DNA of 64,000 nucleotides, taken from positions 496,001 to 560,000 of the forward strand of contig NZ_JAUSYL010000001.1 of NCBI RefSeq assembly GCF_030816895.1, read 5' to 3'. The notes beneath the pieces were generated by a model. That model was not told the origin of the DNA, searched no databases, and was given only the letters and a program-made list of their open reading frames with translations. This DNA comes from Clavibacter sp. B3I6 (GTDB lineage Bacteria; Actinomycetota; Actinomycetes; Actinomycetales; Microbacteriaceae). Shown piece after piece: positions 32,519-41,742 of the stretch. Within the stretch, counting starts at the first letter, position 1. Each line of letters opens with the position of its first letter. The translations under genes were made by a program, and so were the position numbers.

Positions 32519-35083
32519 TCAGCGCGTCGAGCGGAGGACGCGGGTGAGGTCGCGCACCGAGGTGGACGGCAGGTACGCGCGCGTGAGCGCGAGGCCCACG
32601 GCGGGCAGGGCGGTCGGGTCGGGGTAGGCCATGATCAGCGGCACGAGCTCCGGCTGGAACTTGCGCTTGTACTCCAGCAGGGAGCGGAAGCCGTAGACCG
32701 GCTCCAGCGAGTCGGCGAGGAACTCGAGGATCCGCTCGACCGCGCCCTCCTGCCGCTCCGCGCCGTCGTCCGCCGACCGGGCGTCCGTCGCGGAGGAGGC
32801 CGTGCGGGTCTGCGCGAGGGGTGCCGCGGACAGGCTCATGAACGAGACGCCGTCCTCCTTCATGCGCATGGCGGAGCGGGCGATGAGGAACTCCATGACG
32901 CCGTTGACGCCGTCGGGCCGGCGGCGCATGAAATCGAGCGTCCAGCCGATCACCTCGCCGTCGCGCCAGGTGGGCAGCCAGCTTGTGGCGGCCTGCACGC
33001 GGTCGTCGGCGTCCACGGCGAGCATGAGGCGCACCTGCGGGTCGCGCAGCTCCTCGACTCCCCCCAGGGTGAAGCCCATCTCGGGCAGCTCCTTCTCGGC
33101 GACCCACTCCTCGGACATCTGCTCGATCTGGCCGGCCCACGCGAGCGGGAGCTCGGCCCAGGTGGTCCACTCCGCGCGGATGCCGGCGCGGTCCGCGCGG
33201 TTGATGGACGTGCGGACGTCCTGCCACCTCTTCCCCGTGGTCTGCCAGGTGCCCGGCCGGACGACCGTCTCCTCGGCGACGACGAGCGTCTCCCAGCCCA
33301 TGTCGTGGAACAGCGGCGCCAGGGAGGCGGGCACGCTGTAGAAGACGGGCGTCCACCCGTTGTCGTCGGCGAAGCGCGCGAACTGACCGAGGACGTCCCG
33401 GAGCGCACGCTCGTCGTCGGGCGGGCCGAGGGGCGCCGCGGTGGTGATCGCGACGCTGCCGACCACCCGGTAGGCGACGACCGTCTGCCCGTCGGCCGCG
33501 ATCCAGTAGGAGTTCCCCGGCCAGGTGGCCATGTGCGAGAGCGACCCGATCGCGCCGCGCCGGAGCGCCGGCCGCACGAGCGCCTGCGCCCGGGGCGCCG
33601 CGGCCATGCGGACGTCCGCGATGGCCCGGAGGCTCGCGACGACCAGGATGATCCAGAACGTCGGCCCCACCCCGCGGTACACGACGTCGGTGATCGCGTC
33701 GGTCGGGAGGAAGTCGAGCGACTCGCCCCGCAGGAACGACGCCGGGATGAAGCGGTCGGGTGCCTCCGCGAGCAGGTCGCCGAGGTCCACCGTGCGCGTG
33801 AACGCGTCGGGGAGCGCGAGCCCCACCGCCACGAACAGCGCCATGAGGCCCGCCAGCGCCGCGCCCGTGGTCACGAGGAACCGCCGGATCGCAGGCGCGG
33901 TGGAGAGGATCGTGAAGTGCCGCCGCAGCAGCACGAGGACCACGGCGCTGCCGAGCGGCAGCATCACCGACGCGACGAGCGCGGCGACCGCCTCCGGGTG
34001 CGCGGAGGGGGACGCGGACAGCCGCGGCGAGACCATGTCGCGGTGCACGAGCATCCCGAACGCGTACGCCGACAGCACGGCCAGGAGCAGGTTGACGCTC
34101 ACCGCGAGCCACACTGCGAAGCGGCGCCCGCGCGCCAGGCCGTAGGCCGCGACGAGCAGCGCCAGCAGCGGCGCGACCGACAGCAGGATGGGCCCTGCGC
34201 CTCCCCCGATGCGGGCGAGCATGATCTCCTGCAGGCAGTCGTGGGTGAAGTCGCTCGAGAGGCAGCGGGTGGAGACGGCGTCGCCGGGGACGCGGTCGTC
34301 CACGAACAGCAGCGCGATGGGCGCGAGCGGGCCGTAGCGGCTGCGCGACAGCAGGGCGATGGCCGGGCCCGTGCCGAGGATCGCCACGACCGTCGCGAGC
34401 ATGACGCGGACCTCGTGGTGCGAGCTGCGCTGCCAGCGCGCGCCGCCCGCGGGCCGGTGCACGAGCGCCCCGACGACGCCGCCCACGAGGATCGCGAGCA
34501 GGCGGTAGAGGTCGGACGGCTGGCCCGAGTAGAGCAGGAACACGAGGACCACGACCACGAGCACCACGCGGATGCGCCGACGCCACAGCACGCCGGCCCA
34601 GGCGCTCGCGAGCGCGAGCACGCCGGCGACCGCGGTGAGCGGATCGGCCGTCGCGATGCCGCGCACGCCGTGCGACCAGAGCTCGCCGTCCACGAGGCCC
34701 TGCGCCTGCACGGCGATGCCGAGGAGGGAGCCCACGGTGCCCGTGAGCACGAAGCCGAGGAGCGTCCGCCACCAGCCCATGAGCCGCTCGGCCACGCCCA
34801 CGAGCACCAGCACGGCGACGAGGGAGACCACGAGCTCGACCGGGCCGTCGGTGAGGAACGCGGCCGTCGCGGTGGTCCACCAGTGCCCGCGCTCGACGAC
34901 GGCCACGTAGCCCGTGGCCAGCTGGTGGTGCACGACGCGACCCCCCGCCTCGGAGACCGCGGGGAGCACGGCGAGCACGAGGATCACCGCGGCGATGCCG
35001 GAGGTCGCGCGGAGGTCCCGCGCGCGCCTCGCCAGCGCGCGTGCGGTGCCGGAGACGGTCAGGAGCCGGCTGGTCGGCCTCAT
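32519..35083 (-). CDS. Rhomboid-like/DUF2156 fusion, MprF-like membrane protein
   Basis: 854 residues in three parts. Residues 1-220 are a rhomboid-like bundle (LMGWWRTLLGFVLTGTVGSLLG), but the GxSG catalytic serine motif is missing, so it is probably not a protease. Residues about 230-440 hold five or six more membrane spans. Residues about 470-850 are a DUF2156 domain (MATWPGNSYWIAADGQ, GFRSLLEYKRKFQPE at the end) as in MprF, which moves amino acids from tRNA to phosphatidylglycerol. The ATG at 35083 overlaps the stop of the esterase gene (ATGA). A role in lipid aminoacylation is inferred. Confidence 0.82.
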   Translation of the reverse strand: MRPTSRLLTVSGTARALARRARDLRATSGIAAVILVLAVLPAVSEAGGRVVHHQLATGYVAVVERGHWWTTATAAFLTDGPVELVVSLVAVLVLVGVAERLMGWWRTLLGFVLTGTVGSLLGIAVQAQGLVDGELWSHGVRGIATADPLTAVAGVLALASAWAGVLWRRRIRVVLVVVVLVFLLYSGQPSDLYRLLAILVGGVVGALVHRPAGGARWQRSSHHEVRVMLATVVAILGTGPAIALLSRSRYGPLAPIALLFVDDRVPGDAVSTRCLSSDFTHDCLQEIMLARIGGGAGPILLSVAPLLALLVAAYGLARGRRFAVWLAVSVNLLLAVLSAYAFGMLVHRDMVSPRLSASPSAHPEAVAALVASVMLPLGSAVVLVLLRRHFTILSTAPAIRRFLVTTGAALAGLMALFVAVGLALPDAFTRTVDLGDLLAEAPDRFIPASFLRGESLDFLPTDAITDVVYRGVGPTFWIILVVASLRAIADVRMAAAPRAQALVRPALRRGAIGSLSHMATWPGNSYWIAADGQTVVAYRVVGSVAITTAAPLGPPDDERALRDVLGQFARFADDNGWTPVFYSVPASLAPLFHDMGWETLVVAEETVVRPGTWQTTGKRWQDVRTSINRADRAGIRAEWTTWAELPLAWAGQIEQMSEEWVAEKELPEMGFTLGGVEELRDPQVRLMLAVDADDRVQAATSWLPTWRDGEVIGWTLDFMRRRPDGVNGVMEFLIARSAMRMKEDGVSFMSLSAAPLAQTRTASSATDARSADDGAERQEGAVERILEFLADSLEPVYGFRSLLEYKRKFQPELVPLIMAYPDPTALPAVGLALTRAYLPSTSVRDLTRVLRSTR

Positions 35084-36483
35084 CGGGCGAGCCCCATGCG
35101 CTGGCCGAGGGCCGGCAGCGCGTCCTGGACGCAGCTGGTCACCGCGCCCCAGTCGTGCGCGCGTCCGGGCGCGATGCCCATGCGGGTGTCCATCCCGGCG
35201 GCCGTCGCGGCGGCCAGCATCCGCTCCACCTGCGGGCGGTACTCCTCGTCGTCCTCCCCGGAGCAGAAGAACGCGCTCATGTCGGCGTACGGTGCCCGGG
35301 CCGCCATGACGGCCGCGGGGAAGGCCGCCTCGTACGCCTCCTGCGAGCCGCCGAAGCCGGCCTCGACGGTGTCGGCGCCCCGGGTCGGCGCGACCTCGCC
35401 GGAGATGTCGACGAGCGTCCCGAAGAGGTCGGGGTGCGCGGCGCCGAGCTGCAGGGCGCACGTCCCGCCCTGGGAGAAGCCGAGCACGGCCCAATCGGTG
35501 CGATCGGGCAGCACGCGGAGGTGGGCGCGGATCCACGCGGGCACGTCGACGGTGAGGTAGGTCTCCGAGTTCCCGAGCGCGGAGTCGACGCACATGGGGT
35601 TCGCGCCCTCGGCGCCGAGCTGGTCCGGGACCACGACGATGGGGGCGAGACCCTGGTGCTCCGCGGCGTAGTCGTCCATGAGCGTGTCGACGCGTCCGGC
35701 GCCGAAGATGTCCAGGGGCGTGCCCGGCTGGCCCGACATGGCGACGACGACGGGCAGCCGAGGCGCGTCGGCGACGAGGGCGGCCGGCGGGAGGTAGACG
35801 AGGGCGTCGCGCGCGGCGAAGCCCGACTGCGTGCCCGGGATGGTGACGCTCCCGACGCGACCCCGGCGGGGGACGTCCTCCCCCGCCGTCCAGGTCTCGT
35901 CCAGCGGTGTCGAGGCCTCGCCGGCCCCAGCGTCGTCCGCGGGGACGCGAGCCGGGAGCGCCGTGACGTCGAGCGGGCTGATGCGGGAGACGCCGAACAG
36001 CGCGGCCGCGTTCGGGAACTCCTGGATGTCGTCGTTGATGCCGATCCCCGCGGCGAGCACGACCAGGGGCACCACCAGGACGGTCAGGGCCGCGTGCAGC
36101 GCGCGGAGGTGCCGCGGCGGTGCCGCGCGTCCGCCGACGCCGGTCACGGCGCGGCGGCTGCCCACGAGGACCACCAGGGCGATGCCGAGTCCCATGCCCC
36201 CGAGCGCCGTCCAGCCGCGCGTCGGGGTGGACAGCACGACGTCGAACAGGTCGAGCACGTCGCCCAGGAGCCAGGCCAGTGCGATCCCCGCCAGCGTGCC
36301 GAGCAGCGCGGCCAGCGCCAGGACCCCGGCCGCGCGGGCGGGCGACGCGGCCCGGGCGCCGCGCACGAGCCGCGCGCGGCGGGCGATGACGGCCAGGAGC
36401 ACGAGCACGACGACCGGCAGCACCGCCACCGCGGTCACGAAGGACGGGGAGATGATGGGCAGGTCGGCGAGATCCTTGAGCAC
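35080..36483 (-). CDS. Membrane-anchored esterase (PF00756-like alpha/beta hydrolase)
   Basis: 467 residues. About four N-terminal membrane helices (to about residue 160) place a C-terminal hydrolase domain outside the cell. The nucleophile is in LGFSQGGTCALQLG, with LPVVVAMSGQPGTP upstream, a Cys pair (MCVDS, FFCSGEDDEE) and a late RAHDWGAV histidine. The fold resembles esterase D/antigen 85-type enzymes. I prefer the GTG at 36483 (AGAGGA 6 bases upstream) to an in-frame GTG at 36528. Its stop overlaps the MprF-like gene start, so both are made together. Confidence 0.82.
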   Translation of the reverse strand: MLKDLADLPIISPSFVTAVAVLPVVVLVLLAVIARRARLVRGARAASPARAAGVLALAALLGTLAGIALAWLLGDVLDLFDVVLSTPTRGWTALGGMGLGIALVVLVGSRRAVTGVGGRAAPPRHLRALHAALTVLVVPLVVLAAGIGINDDIQEFPNAAALFGVSRISPLDVTALPARVPADDAGAGEASTPLDETWTAGEDVPRRGRVGSVTIPGTQSGFAARDALVYLPPAALVADAPRLPVVVAMSGQPGTPLDIFGAGRVDTLMDDYAAEHQGLAPIVVVPDQLGAEGANPMCVDSALGNSETYLTVDVPAWIRAHLRVLPDRTDWAVLGFSQGGTCALQLGAAHPDLFGTLVDISGEVAPTRGADTVEAGFGGSQEAYEAAFPAAVMAARAPYADMSAFFCSGEDDEEYRPQVERMLAAATAAGMDTRMGIAPGRAHDWGAVTSCVQDALPALGQRMGLAR

Positions 36484-36563
36484 GGTGTTCCTCTGGAGCG
36501 GGAGGGCTGGCGATCGAATGTAGCCCACGCCCGTGGGCCGACCTGGGCCCTGGCCGGGAGCGC

Positions 36564-37250
36564 CTACCCCGCGGTCGACGACCCGGTCAGCCGGTGCTCG
36601 AACGCGAAGACCACGAGCTGCACGCGGTCGCGGAGGCTGAGCTTCGCGAGGATCCGGCTGACGTGCGTCTTCACCGTGGCCTCGCTGAGGAACTCGGCCT
36701 GCGCGATCTCCGCGTTGCTGAGGCCCCGGGCCGCGAGGACGAAGATCTCCCGCTCGCGGGAGGTGAGCGCCGCGAAGGCCGGCGGCGCCACCCGGGGCTG
36801 GGAGCCCGGGTCGAAGTGCTCGAGCAGCTGCCGGGTCGCCGAGGCCGCGATGACGGAGTTGCCCGCGTGGACGGTGCGGATGGCGGCGAGCAGGAACTCG
36901 GGGTCGGCGTCCTTCAGGACGAACCCGCTGGCGCCGGCCCGGATGGCGCGGGCGGCGCTCTCGTCCAGGTCGAAGGTCGTGAGCACGAGGACCCGGGGCG
37001 GCCGGTCGCCGCGGGCCTCCGCCGCCCGCAGGACCTCGGCCGTGGCCTGGATCCCGTCCATGACGGGCATGCGGATGTCCATGAGTATCACGTCGGGTCG
37101 CTCGCGACGCGCGAGGTCGACGGCCTCCTGCCCGTTTGCGGCCTCGCCCGCGAACTCGAGGTCGGGCTGCGAGGAGATGAGCATGCGGACGCCCGTGCGG
37201 AACAGGGCCTGGTCGTCGACCAGGGCGACGCGGATGGGTGGGGTGGGCAC
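36564..37250 (-). CDS. NarL/LuxR-family response regulator
   Basis: 228 residues. The receiver domain has the acidic pair in VALVDDQALF, the phospho-acceptor Asp in VILMDIRMPVMDG, Thr in VLVLTTFDLDE and Lys in GFVLKDADPE. The C-terminal LuxR-type helix-turn-helix has LTSREREIFVLAARGLSNAE and ATVKTHVSRILAKL. The GTG at 37250 has AAGGA 5 bases upstream. It is the cognate partner of the histidine kinase encoded 65 bases upstream; target genes are unknown. Confidence 0.93.
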   Translation of the reverse strand: MPTPPIRVALVDDQALFRTGVRMLISSQPDLEFAGEAANGQEAVDLARRERPDVILMDIRMPVMDGIQATAEVLRAAEARGDRPPRVLVLTTFDLDESAARAIRAGASGFVLKDADPEFLLAAIRTVHAGNSVIAASATRQLLEHFDPGSQPRVAPPAFAALTSREREIFVLAARGLSNAEIAQAEFLSEATVKTHVSRILAKLSLRDRVQLVVFAFEHRLTGSSTAG

Positions 37251-37315
37251 GGGGGTCCTTCGATCGTGGTCGGGTGGGGAGCGCGTCGCGGGCGCGACGG
37301 GCGGGTGGGGACGTG

Positions 37316-38794
37316 TCAGGGTCCGGCGGGCCGGTCCTCGCGGGCGCGGCGGGCCGCCCCGCGCGCTGCGGCCGTGCGGTGCGGGCTGGTCGGGGCGCCC
37401 GGCGTCGCCGTCCCGGCCGCGGCGGCCTCCGGCGGGAACAGCTCGTCGAGCGTGAGGGGTCGGCTGCCCGCCTCGGCGCCCGCGCCCGCCACGGGGACGC
37501 GCGGCACGGGGCGCGTGGCGGGGGCGAAGGGGATCCAGGCCGAGACGGTCCACACGCCCTCGCGCACGCCCGCGGAGAACCGGCCGCCGGAGAGCGTCGC
37601 GCGCTCGCGCATGCCCGCCAGGCCGTGGCCCACCGGCTGCGCGGGCGGGGTGGGCGCGGGCGGCAGCACGGGCAGGGCGATGATGCCCGTCGTGGTGCGG
37701 GCGGGCCGCACGGGATCCGGGAGCGTGCGGCTGCGCACGGCGACCGAGACGCCGTCGGGCTCCCACGCGAGCTCCACCTCGACCGGGTGCGCGACGTCGC
37801 CGTGGCGCAGGGCGTTGGTGAGCGCCTCCTGCACGATCCGGTAGACCGCGAGCTGCTGCCCCGTCCCGAAGGCGCCGGGCTGGCCCGTCTCGCCGAACGA
37901 GATGGCGAGGCCGGTGGAGCGCATCTGGTCGATGAGGTCGCTCAGCTCCTTGAGCTCGGGCTGCGGGGAGTCGTCCTCGCTGTGCCGGAGCTGCGCCAGC
38001 AGGATCCGCACGTCGCCGAGCGCCTGCCGGGCGGTGGTGGAGATGGTGCGGAGCGCCTGGTCGGCGGCCTCGGGATCCACCAGCCGGGCGTAGCGCGCGC
38101 CGTCGGCCTGGGCGATGACGACGGCCAGCGAGTGCGCGACGACATCGTGCATGTCCCGCGCGATGCGGTTGCGCTCCTGCTCGACGACGACGTCGTGGAG
38201 CGCCCGCGCCTGGTCGCGCTCGGCCGCCTCCTGGGCGTCCCGGCTCGCGTGCGAGGCGCGGGAGGCGACCACGAGGCGACCCGCCGTCCACGACGCGAGG
38301 AGCACGCTCCACGCGCAGAGGAGGAGGAACAGGAACAGGGTGACGAACGAGGTCCACTCCCCCGTGCTGAGCGCCGCGCTGCCGATCGGCACGCGGCCGG
38401 ACGCGTAGGAGAGGTACAGCGCGGCCACCACGCCGCCGACGATCGCGGACGCGAGCCCCAGCGCGCGGACGACCCGGCCGCCGTACGCGGCTGTGCAGTA
38501 CACGACGCCCGCGATGGCGAGGTCGCCGGGCTCCACGCCGCCGCCCTGGCCCATCTGGAGGGACGCGCCCGCCCACGCGACGGCGAGCGACAGGCCGGGT
38601 GACAGGCGCCGGACGGCGAGGGCCGCGCCCATGACCAGCACGAGGAGCAGCGAGATCCCGGAGGTGGCGAAGGCGAAGACGCCGAACGCGCTCGCGGCGG
38701 CGACGCCGATCGACCCCGGCGCGAGCACGGCCACGAACGCCGCGGCGAGGACGAGGTCGAGGACGAGCTGGTACCTCGGGATCCGGCGGAGCAT
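37316..38794 (-). CDS. NarL-type sensor histidine kinase
   Basis: 492 residues. The N-terminal half has about five membrane helices with little extracellular loop, so it probably senses something in or at the membrane. The HisKA_3 box is ARDMHDVVAHSLAVV with the phosphorylated His; the ATPase domain has QEALTNALRHG (N-box) and GHGLAGMRERATLSGG (G-box). A Pro/Ala-rich tail follows residue 440. The ATG at 38794 is used. Unusual: the QALGDVRILLAQLRHSEDD linker is followed by a Pro-rich insertion near residue 375 (LPPAPTPPAQP) inside the ATPase domain. Confidence 0.92.
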   Translation of the reverse strand: MLRRIPRYQLVLDLVLAAAFVAVLAPGSIGVAAASAFGVFAFATSGISLLLVLVMGAALAVRRLSPGLSLAVAWAGASLQMGQGGGVEPGDLAIAGVVYCTAAYGGRVVRALGLASAIVGGVVAALYLSYASGRVPIGSAALSTGEWTSFVTLFLFLLLCAWSVLLASWTAGRLVVASRASHASRDAQEAAERDQARALHDVVVEQERNRIARDMHDVVAHSLAVVIAQADGARYARLVDPEAADQALRTISTTARQALGDVRILLAQLRHSEDDSPQPELKELSDLIDQMRSTGLAISFGETGQPGAFGTGQQLAVYRIVQEALTNALRHGDVAHPVEVELAWEPDGVSVAVRSRTLPDPVRPARTTTGIIALPVLPPAPTPPAQPVGHGLAGMRERATLSGGRFSAGVREGVWTVSAWIPFAPATRPVPRVPVAGAGAEAGSRPLTLDELFPPEAAAAGTATPGAPTSPHRTAAARGAARRAREDRPAGP

Positions 38795-38923
38795 GCGACC
38801 ACCGTACGTGCCGCGCGGGGGGCGGGCGCCCTCGGGGGGCGAGGATCCCCGCGCGGTCCCCCGATCTCATCCGCGCGATGTACGCAACGCGGACGCCGCC
38901 GCGGACGCGGACGCCGCCGCCGG

Positions 38924-39958
38924 TCAGAACCCGAGGCGGCCGAGCAGCTTCGGGTCGCGCTGCCAGTCCTTGGCGATCTTCACGCGCAGCGACAGGAACA
39001 CGCGCGTGCCCACGAGCGGCTCGATCTGGGCGCGCGCCACCTGCCCGACGTGCTTCAGACGCGACCCCTGGGCGCCGATGACGATGCCCTTCTGGCTGTC
39101 CCGCTCGACGAACAGGTTCGCGTAGATCTCGAGGAGCTCCTTGTCCTCGCGCTGGATCATGTCGTCGATCGTGACGGCGAGGGAGTGCGGGAGCTCGTCC
39201 TGCACGCCCTCGAGCGCGGCCTCGCGGATGAGCTCCGAGATGCGGGCCTCGAGGCCCTCCTCGGTCACGGCGTCGTCCGGGTAGAGCTGCTCGGACACGG
39301 GCAGGGCCTTCAGCAGCTCGCCGACGAGCGCGTCGAGCTGGATGGCCTCGACCGCGGAGACGGGCACGATGGCGTCCCAGTCGCGGAGCTCCTGCACGGC
39401 GAGCAGCTGCTCGGCGACCGCGTGGCGCGAGGCGGAGTCGGTCTTCGTGACGATGGCGATCTTGCGGGCGCGCGGGTACTCGTCGAGCTGCTCGTTGATG
39501 AAGCGGTCGCCCGGGCCGATCCGCTCGTCCGCGGGGATGCAGAGGCCGATGACGTCGACGTCGCCGAGGGTCGTCTGCACCAGCGCGTTCAGCCGCTCGC
39601 CGAGGAGCGTGCGCGGGCGGTGGATGCCGGGCGTGTCGACGAGGATCAGCTGCCCGTCGGGGCGGTGCACGATGCCGCGGATGGCCTTCCGGGTCGTCTG
39701 CGGCTTGGAGCTGGTGATGGCGACCTTCTCCCCGACCAGCGCGTTGGTGAGCGTGGACTTCCCCACGTTCGGGCGGCCGACGAAGGAGACGAACCCGGCG
39801 CGGTAGGCCGGGGCCCCGCCGCGCGGCTTGCGCTTCGTCCGCGCGGGCTCCGCGTCGCGGTCGATGCCCCAGGCCTCGTCGGAGAGCGGCGCGGGCGCCG
39901 CCGTCGTGGCGTCGTCGGTCGTGGCACCGGCCGTCTCGTCGTCCCGGGGATCAGTCAT
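38924..39958 (-). CDS. era: GTPase Era
   Basis: 344 residues, GTPase that binds 16S rRNA during 30S assembly. G1 is GRPNVGKST, G3 DTPGIHRP, G4 TKTD, and the C-terminal KH domain has IVIGAQGSRLKHVGQVARAQIE split over residues about 290-315. An N-terminal extension of about 50 acidic and basic residues precedes the G domain. The ATG at 39958 overlaps the CorC-like gene stop by 8 bases. Confidence 0.96.
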   Translation of the reverse strand: MTDPRDDETAGATTDDATTAAPAPLSDEAWGIDRDAEPARTKRKPRGGAPAYRAGFVSFVGRPNVGKSTLTNALVGEKVAITSSKPQTTRKAIRGIVHRPDGQLILVDTPGIHRPRTLLGERLNALVQTTLGDVDVIGLCIPADERIGPGDRFINEQLDEYPRARKIAIVTKTDSASRHAVAEQLLAVQELRDWDAIVPVSAVEAIQLDALVGELLKALPVSEQLYPDDAVTEEGLEARISELIREAALEGVQDELPHSLAVTIDDMIQREDKELLEIYANLFVERDSQKGIVIGAQGSRLKHVGQVARAQIEPLVGTRVFLSLRVKIAKDWQRDPKLLGRLGF

Positions 39959-41270
39959 GGTCGTGTCCTCTGCTGGCGGCGGCGCCCGCGGGGGCCGCCT
40001 CGTGGTCGTCGTCGTCGGCCGCGCGGTCGCGCTCGACGAGGATCGTGCTGATGCGCGTGCGGCGCCCCTCGACCCGGTCGGCCGTGAGGACGAGCCCGCC
40101 GACGTGCACCACGGACCCGCGCTCGGGCAGCCGCCCCAGCGTCTTCGCGAGGAGGCCGCCGGCGCTGTCCACGTCGTCGTCGTCGAGCTCGAGGCCGAAC
40201 AGGTCGCCCAGCTCGTCGATCGGGAGCCGGGCGCTCACACGGTACACGCCGTCGCCCAGGTCCTCGTACTCGGGCACGTCGCGGTCGTACTCGTCGCTGA
40301 TGTCGCCCACGAGCTCCTCGATGAGGTCCTCCAGCGTGACGAGGCCGGCGATGCCGCCGTACTCGTCGACGACCATGGCCAGGTGGTTCGACTCCAGCTG
40401 CATCTGGCGGAGGAGCGCGTCGGCCTTCTGCGACTCGGGGACGAACACGGCCGGGCGCGCCAGCTGGTCCACGGTCGTCCGCTCCGCCTCCTCGGGCCGC
40501 TCGTAGACCATGCGCGCGAGGTCGCGGAGGTAGAGCACGCCCTCGATCTCGTCGGAGTCGCGTCCGGTCACGGGCGCGCGCGAGATGCCGCGGGACAGGA
40601 AGACGCCGAGCGCGCTGCCGACGTGCACGGTCTGCTCCACGACGACCATGTCGGTGCGCGGGATCATCACCTCGCGGACCACGGTGTCGTTGAACTCGAA
40701 GATGGAGTGGATGAGCTCGCGGTCGTCCTCCTCGAGCACCTCGAGCTCCGTGGCCTCGTCGACCATGCTGAGGAGCTGCTCCTCGCTCGTGAAGGTGGCC
40801 ACGGTCTTCGGCCGACCCGGCGTGACCCGGTTGCCGAGGGCGACGAGGGCGTCGGCCACGGGTCCGATGGAGACGCGGATCCCGCGCACGAGGAGCGCCG
40901 TCCACGCGAGCAGCGGGCGCGCGTGCACCCGGCCGACGGAGCGCGGGCTCGCGCCGACGAGCACGAACGAGACCGCGGTCATGATGGCGGCGGCCACGAG
41001 CAGGGTGATCCACCACCTCTCGATCGTGTACGCGAGCGCCAGGGTCACGAGCACCGCGGCGCTCGTCTCCGCGACGATGCGGACGAAGCTCAGCGAGTTG
41101 ACGTACGCCCCGGTGTCCGTGGAGATGGCGAGCATCGAGCGGCGCGCCCGCGAGGTGAGGGCGAGCTCCTGGATGTCGGCGCGGGACAGCGACGAGATCG
41201 CGGACTCGGCGGCGGCGAACAGGCCACCGAGGACGACCAGCAGGAAGGCGGGGAGGAGGAGGGCGAGCAT
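39951..41270 (-). CDS. CNNM/CorC-family hemolysin-like transporter protein
   Basis: 439 residues: an N-terminal DUF21 membrane domain with three or four helices (PAFLLVVLGGLFAAAESAI at the start), two CBS repeats (VMIPRTDMVVVE, VDEYGGIAGLVTLEDLIEELVG) and a CorC_HlyC C-terminal domain (RVSARLPIDELGDLFG). Relatives are linked to Mg/Co efflux. It is placed between ybeY and era, as in most actinobacteria. The C-terminus is His/Asp-rich (SRGHDHD). Confidence 0.92.
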   Translation of the reverse strand: MLALLLPAFLLVVLGGLFAAAESAISSLSRADIQELALTSRARRSMLAISTDTGAYVNSLSFVRIVAETSAAVLVTLALAYTIERWWITLLVAAAIMTAVSFVLVGASPRSVGRVHARPLLAWTALLVRGIRVSIGPVADALVALGNRVTPGRPKTVATFTSEEQLLSMVDEATELEVLEEDDRELIHSIFEFNDTVVREVMIPRTDMVVVEQTVHVGSALGVFLSRGISRAPVTGRDSDEIEGVLYLRDLARMVYERPEEAERTTVDQLARPAVFVPESQKADALLRQMQLESNHLAMVVDEYGGIAGLVTLEDLIEELVGDISDEYDRDVPEYEDLGDGVYRVSARLPIDELGDLFGLELDDDDVDSAGGLLAKTLGRLPERGSVVHVGGLVLTADRVEGRRTRISTILVERDRAADDDDHEAAPAGAAASRGHDHD

Positions 41271-41280
41271 CGGCGGCGGG

Positions 41281-41742
41281 TCAGCGACCGCGCTCGCTCA
41301 TGGCGAACCCGATCAGGATGTCGCGCTGGAGGCCGAACATCTCGCGCTCCTCGTCGGGCTCGGCGTGGTCGAACCCGAGCAGGTGCAGGATCCCGTGCGT
41401 CGTGAGCAGGAGGATCTCCTCGAGCGTCGAGTGCCCGGCCGCGACGGCCTGCTCGGCGGCGACCTGGGGGCAGACGACGATGTCGCCGAGGAGCCCGGCG
41501 GGCGTCGGACGGTCCTCGGTCCCGGGGCGGAGCTCGTCCATGGGGAAGCTGAGGACGTCGGTGGGGCCCGGCTCGTCCATCCACTGCACGTGGAGCTGCT
41601 CCATCGCGCCCTCGTCCACCATCACGATGGCGAGCTCGGCGTCGGGGTGCACGTGCAGGGTGTCGAGCGCGTAGGTCGCGAGCCGCTGGATCGCCGGCTC
41701 GTCCACCTCGATCGCCGACTCGTTGTTGATCTCGATGCTCAT
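41281..41742 (-). CDS. ybeY: Endoribonuclease YbeY
   Basis: 153 residues, metal-dependent RNase for 16S rRNA 3'-end maturation and ribosome quality control. The zinc-binding HGxLHLxGxDH signature is present as THGILHLLGFDH, and MDEPGPTDVLSFPMDE is the upstream block. The ATG at 41742 overlaps the phoH stop (ATGA). Confidence 0.96.
   Translation of the reverse strand: MSIEINNESAIEVDEPAIQRLATYALDTLHVHPDAELAIVMVDEGAMEQLHVQWMDEPGPTDVLSFPMDELRPGTEDRPTPAGLLGDIVVCPQVAAEQAVAAGHSTLEEILLLTTHGILHLLGFDHAEPDEEREMFGLQRDILIGFAMSERGR

Noticed and set aside
38877..38925. Repeat-like GCGGACGCCGCC sequence between the kinase and era
   Set aside because: Short, imperfect and low-complexity; no regular period or conserved unit that would suggest a functional repeat.
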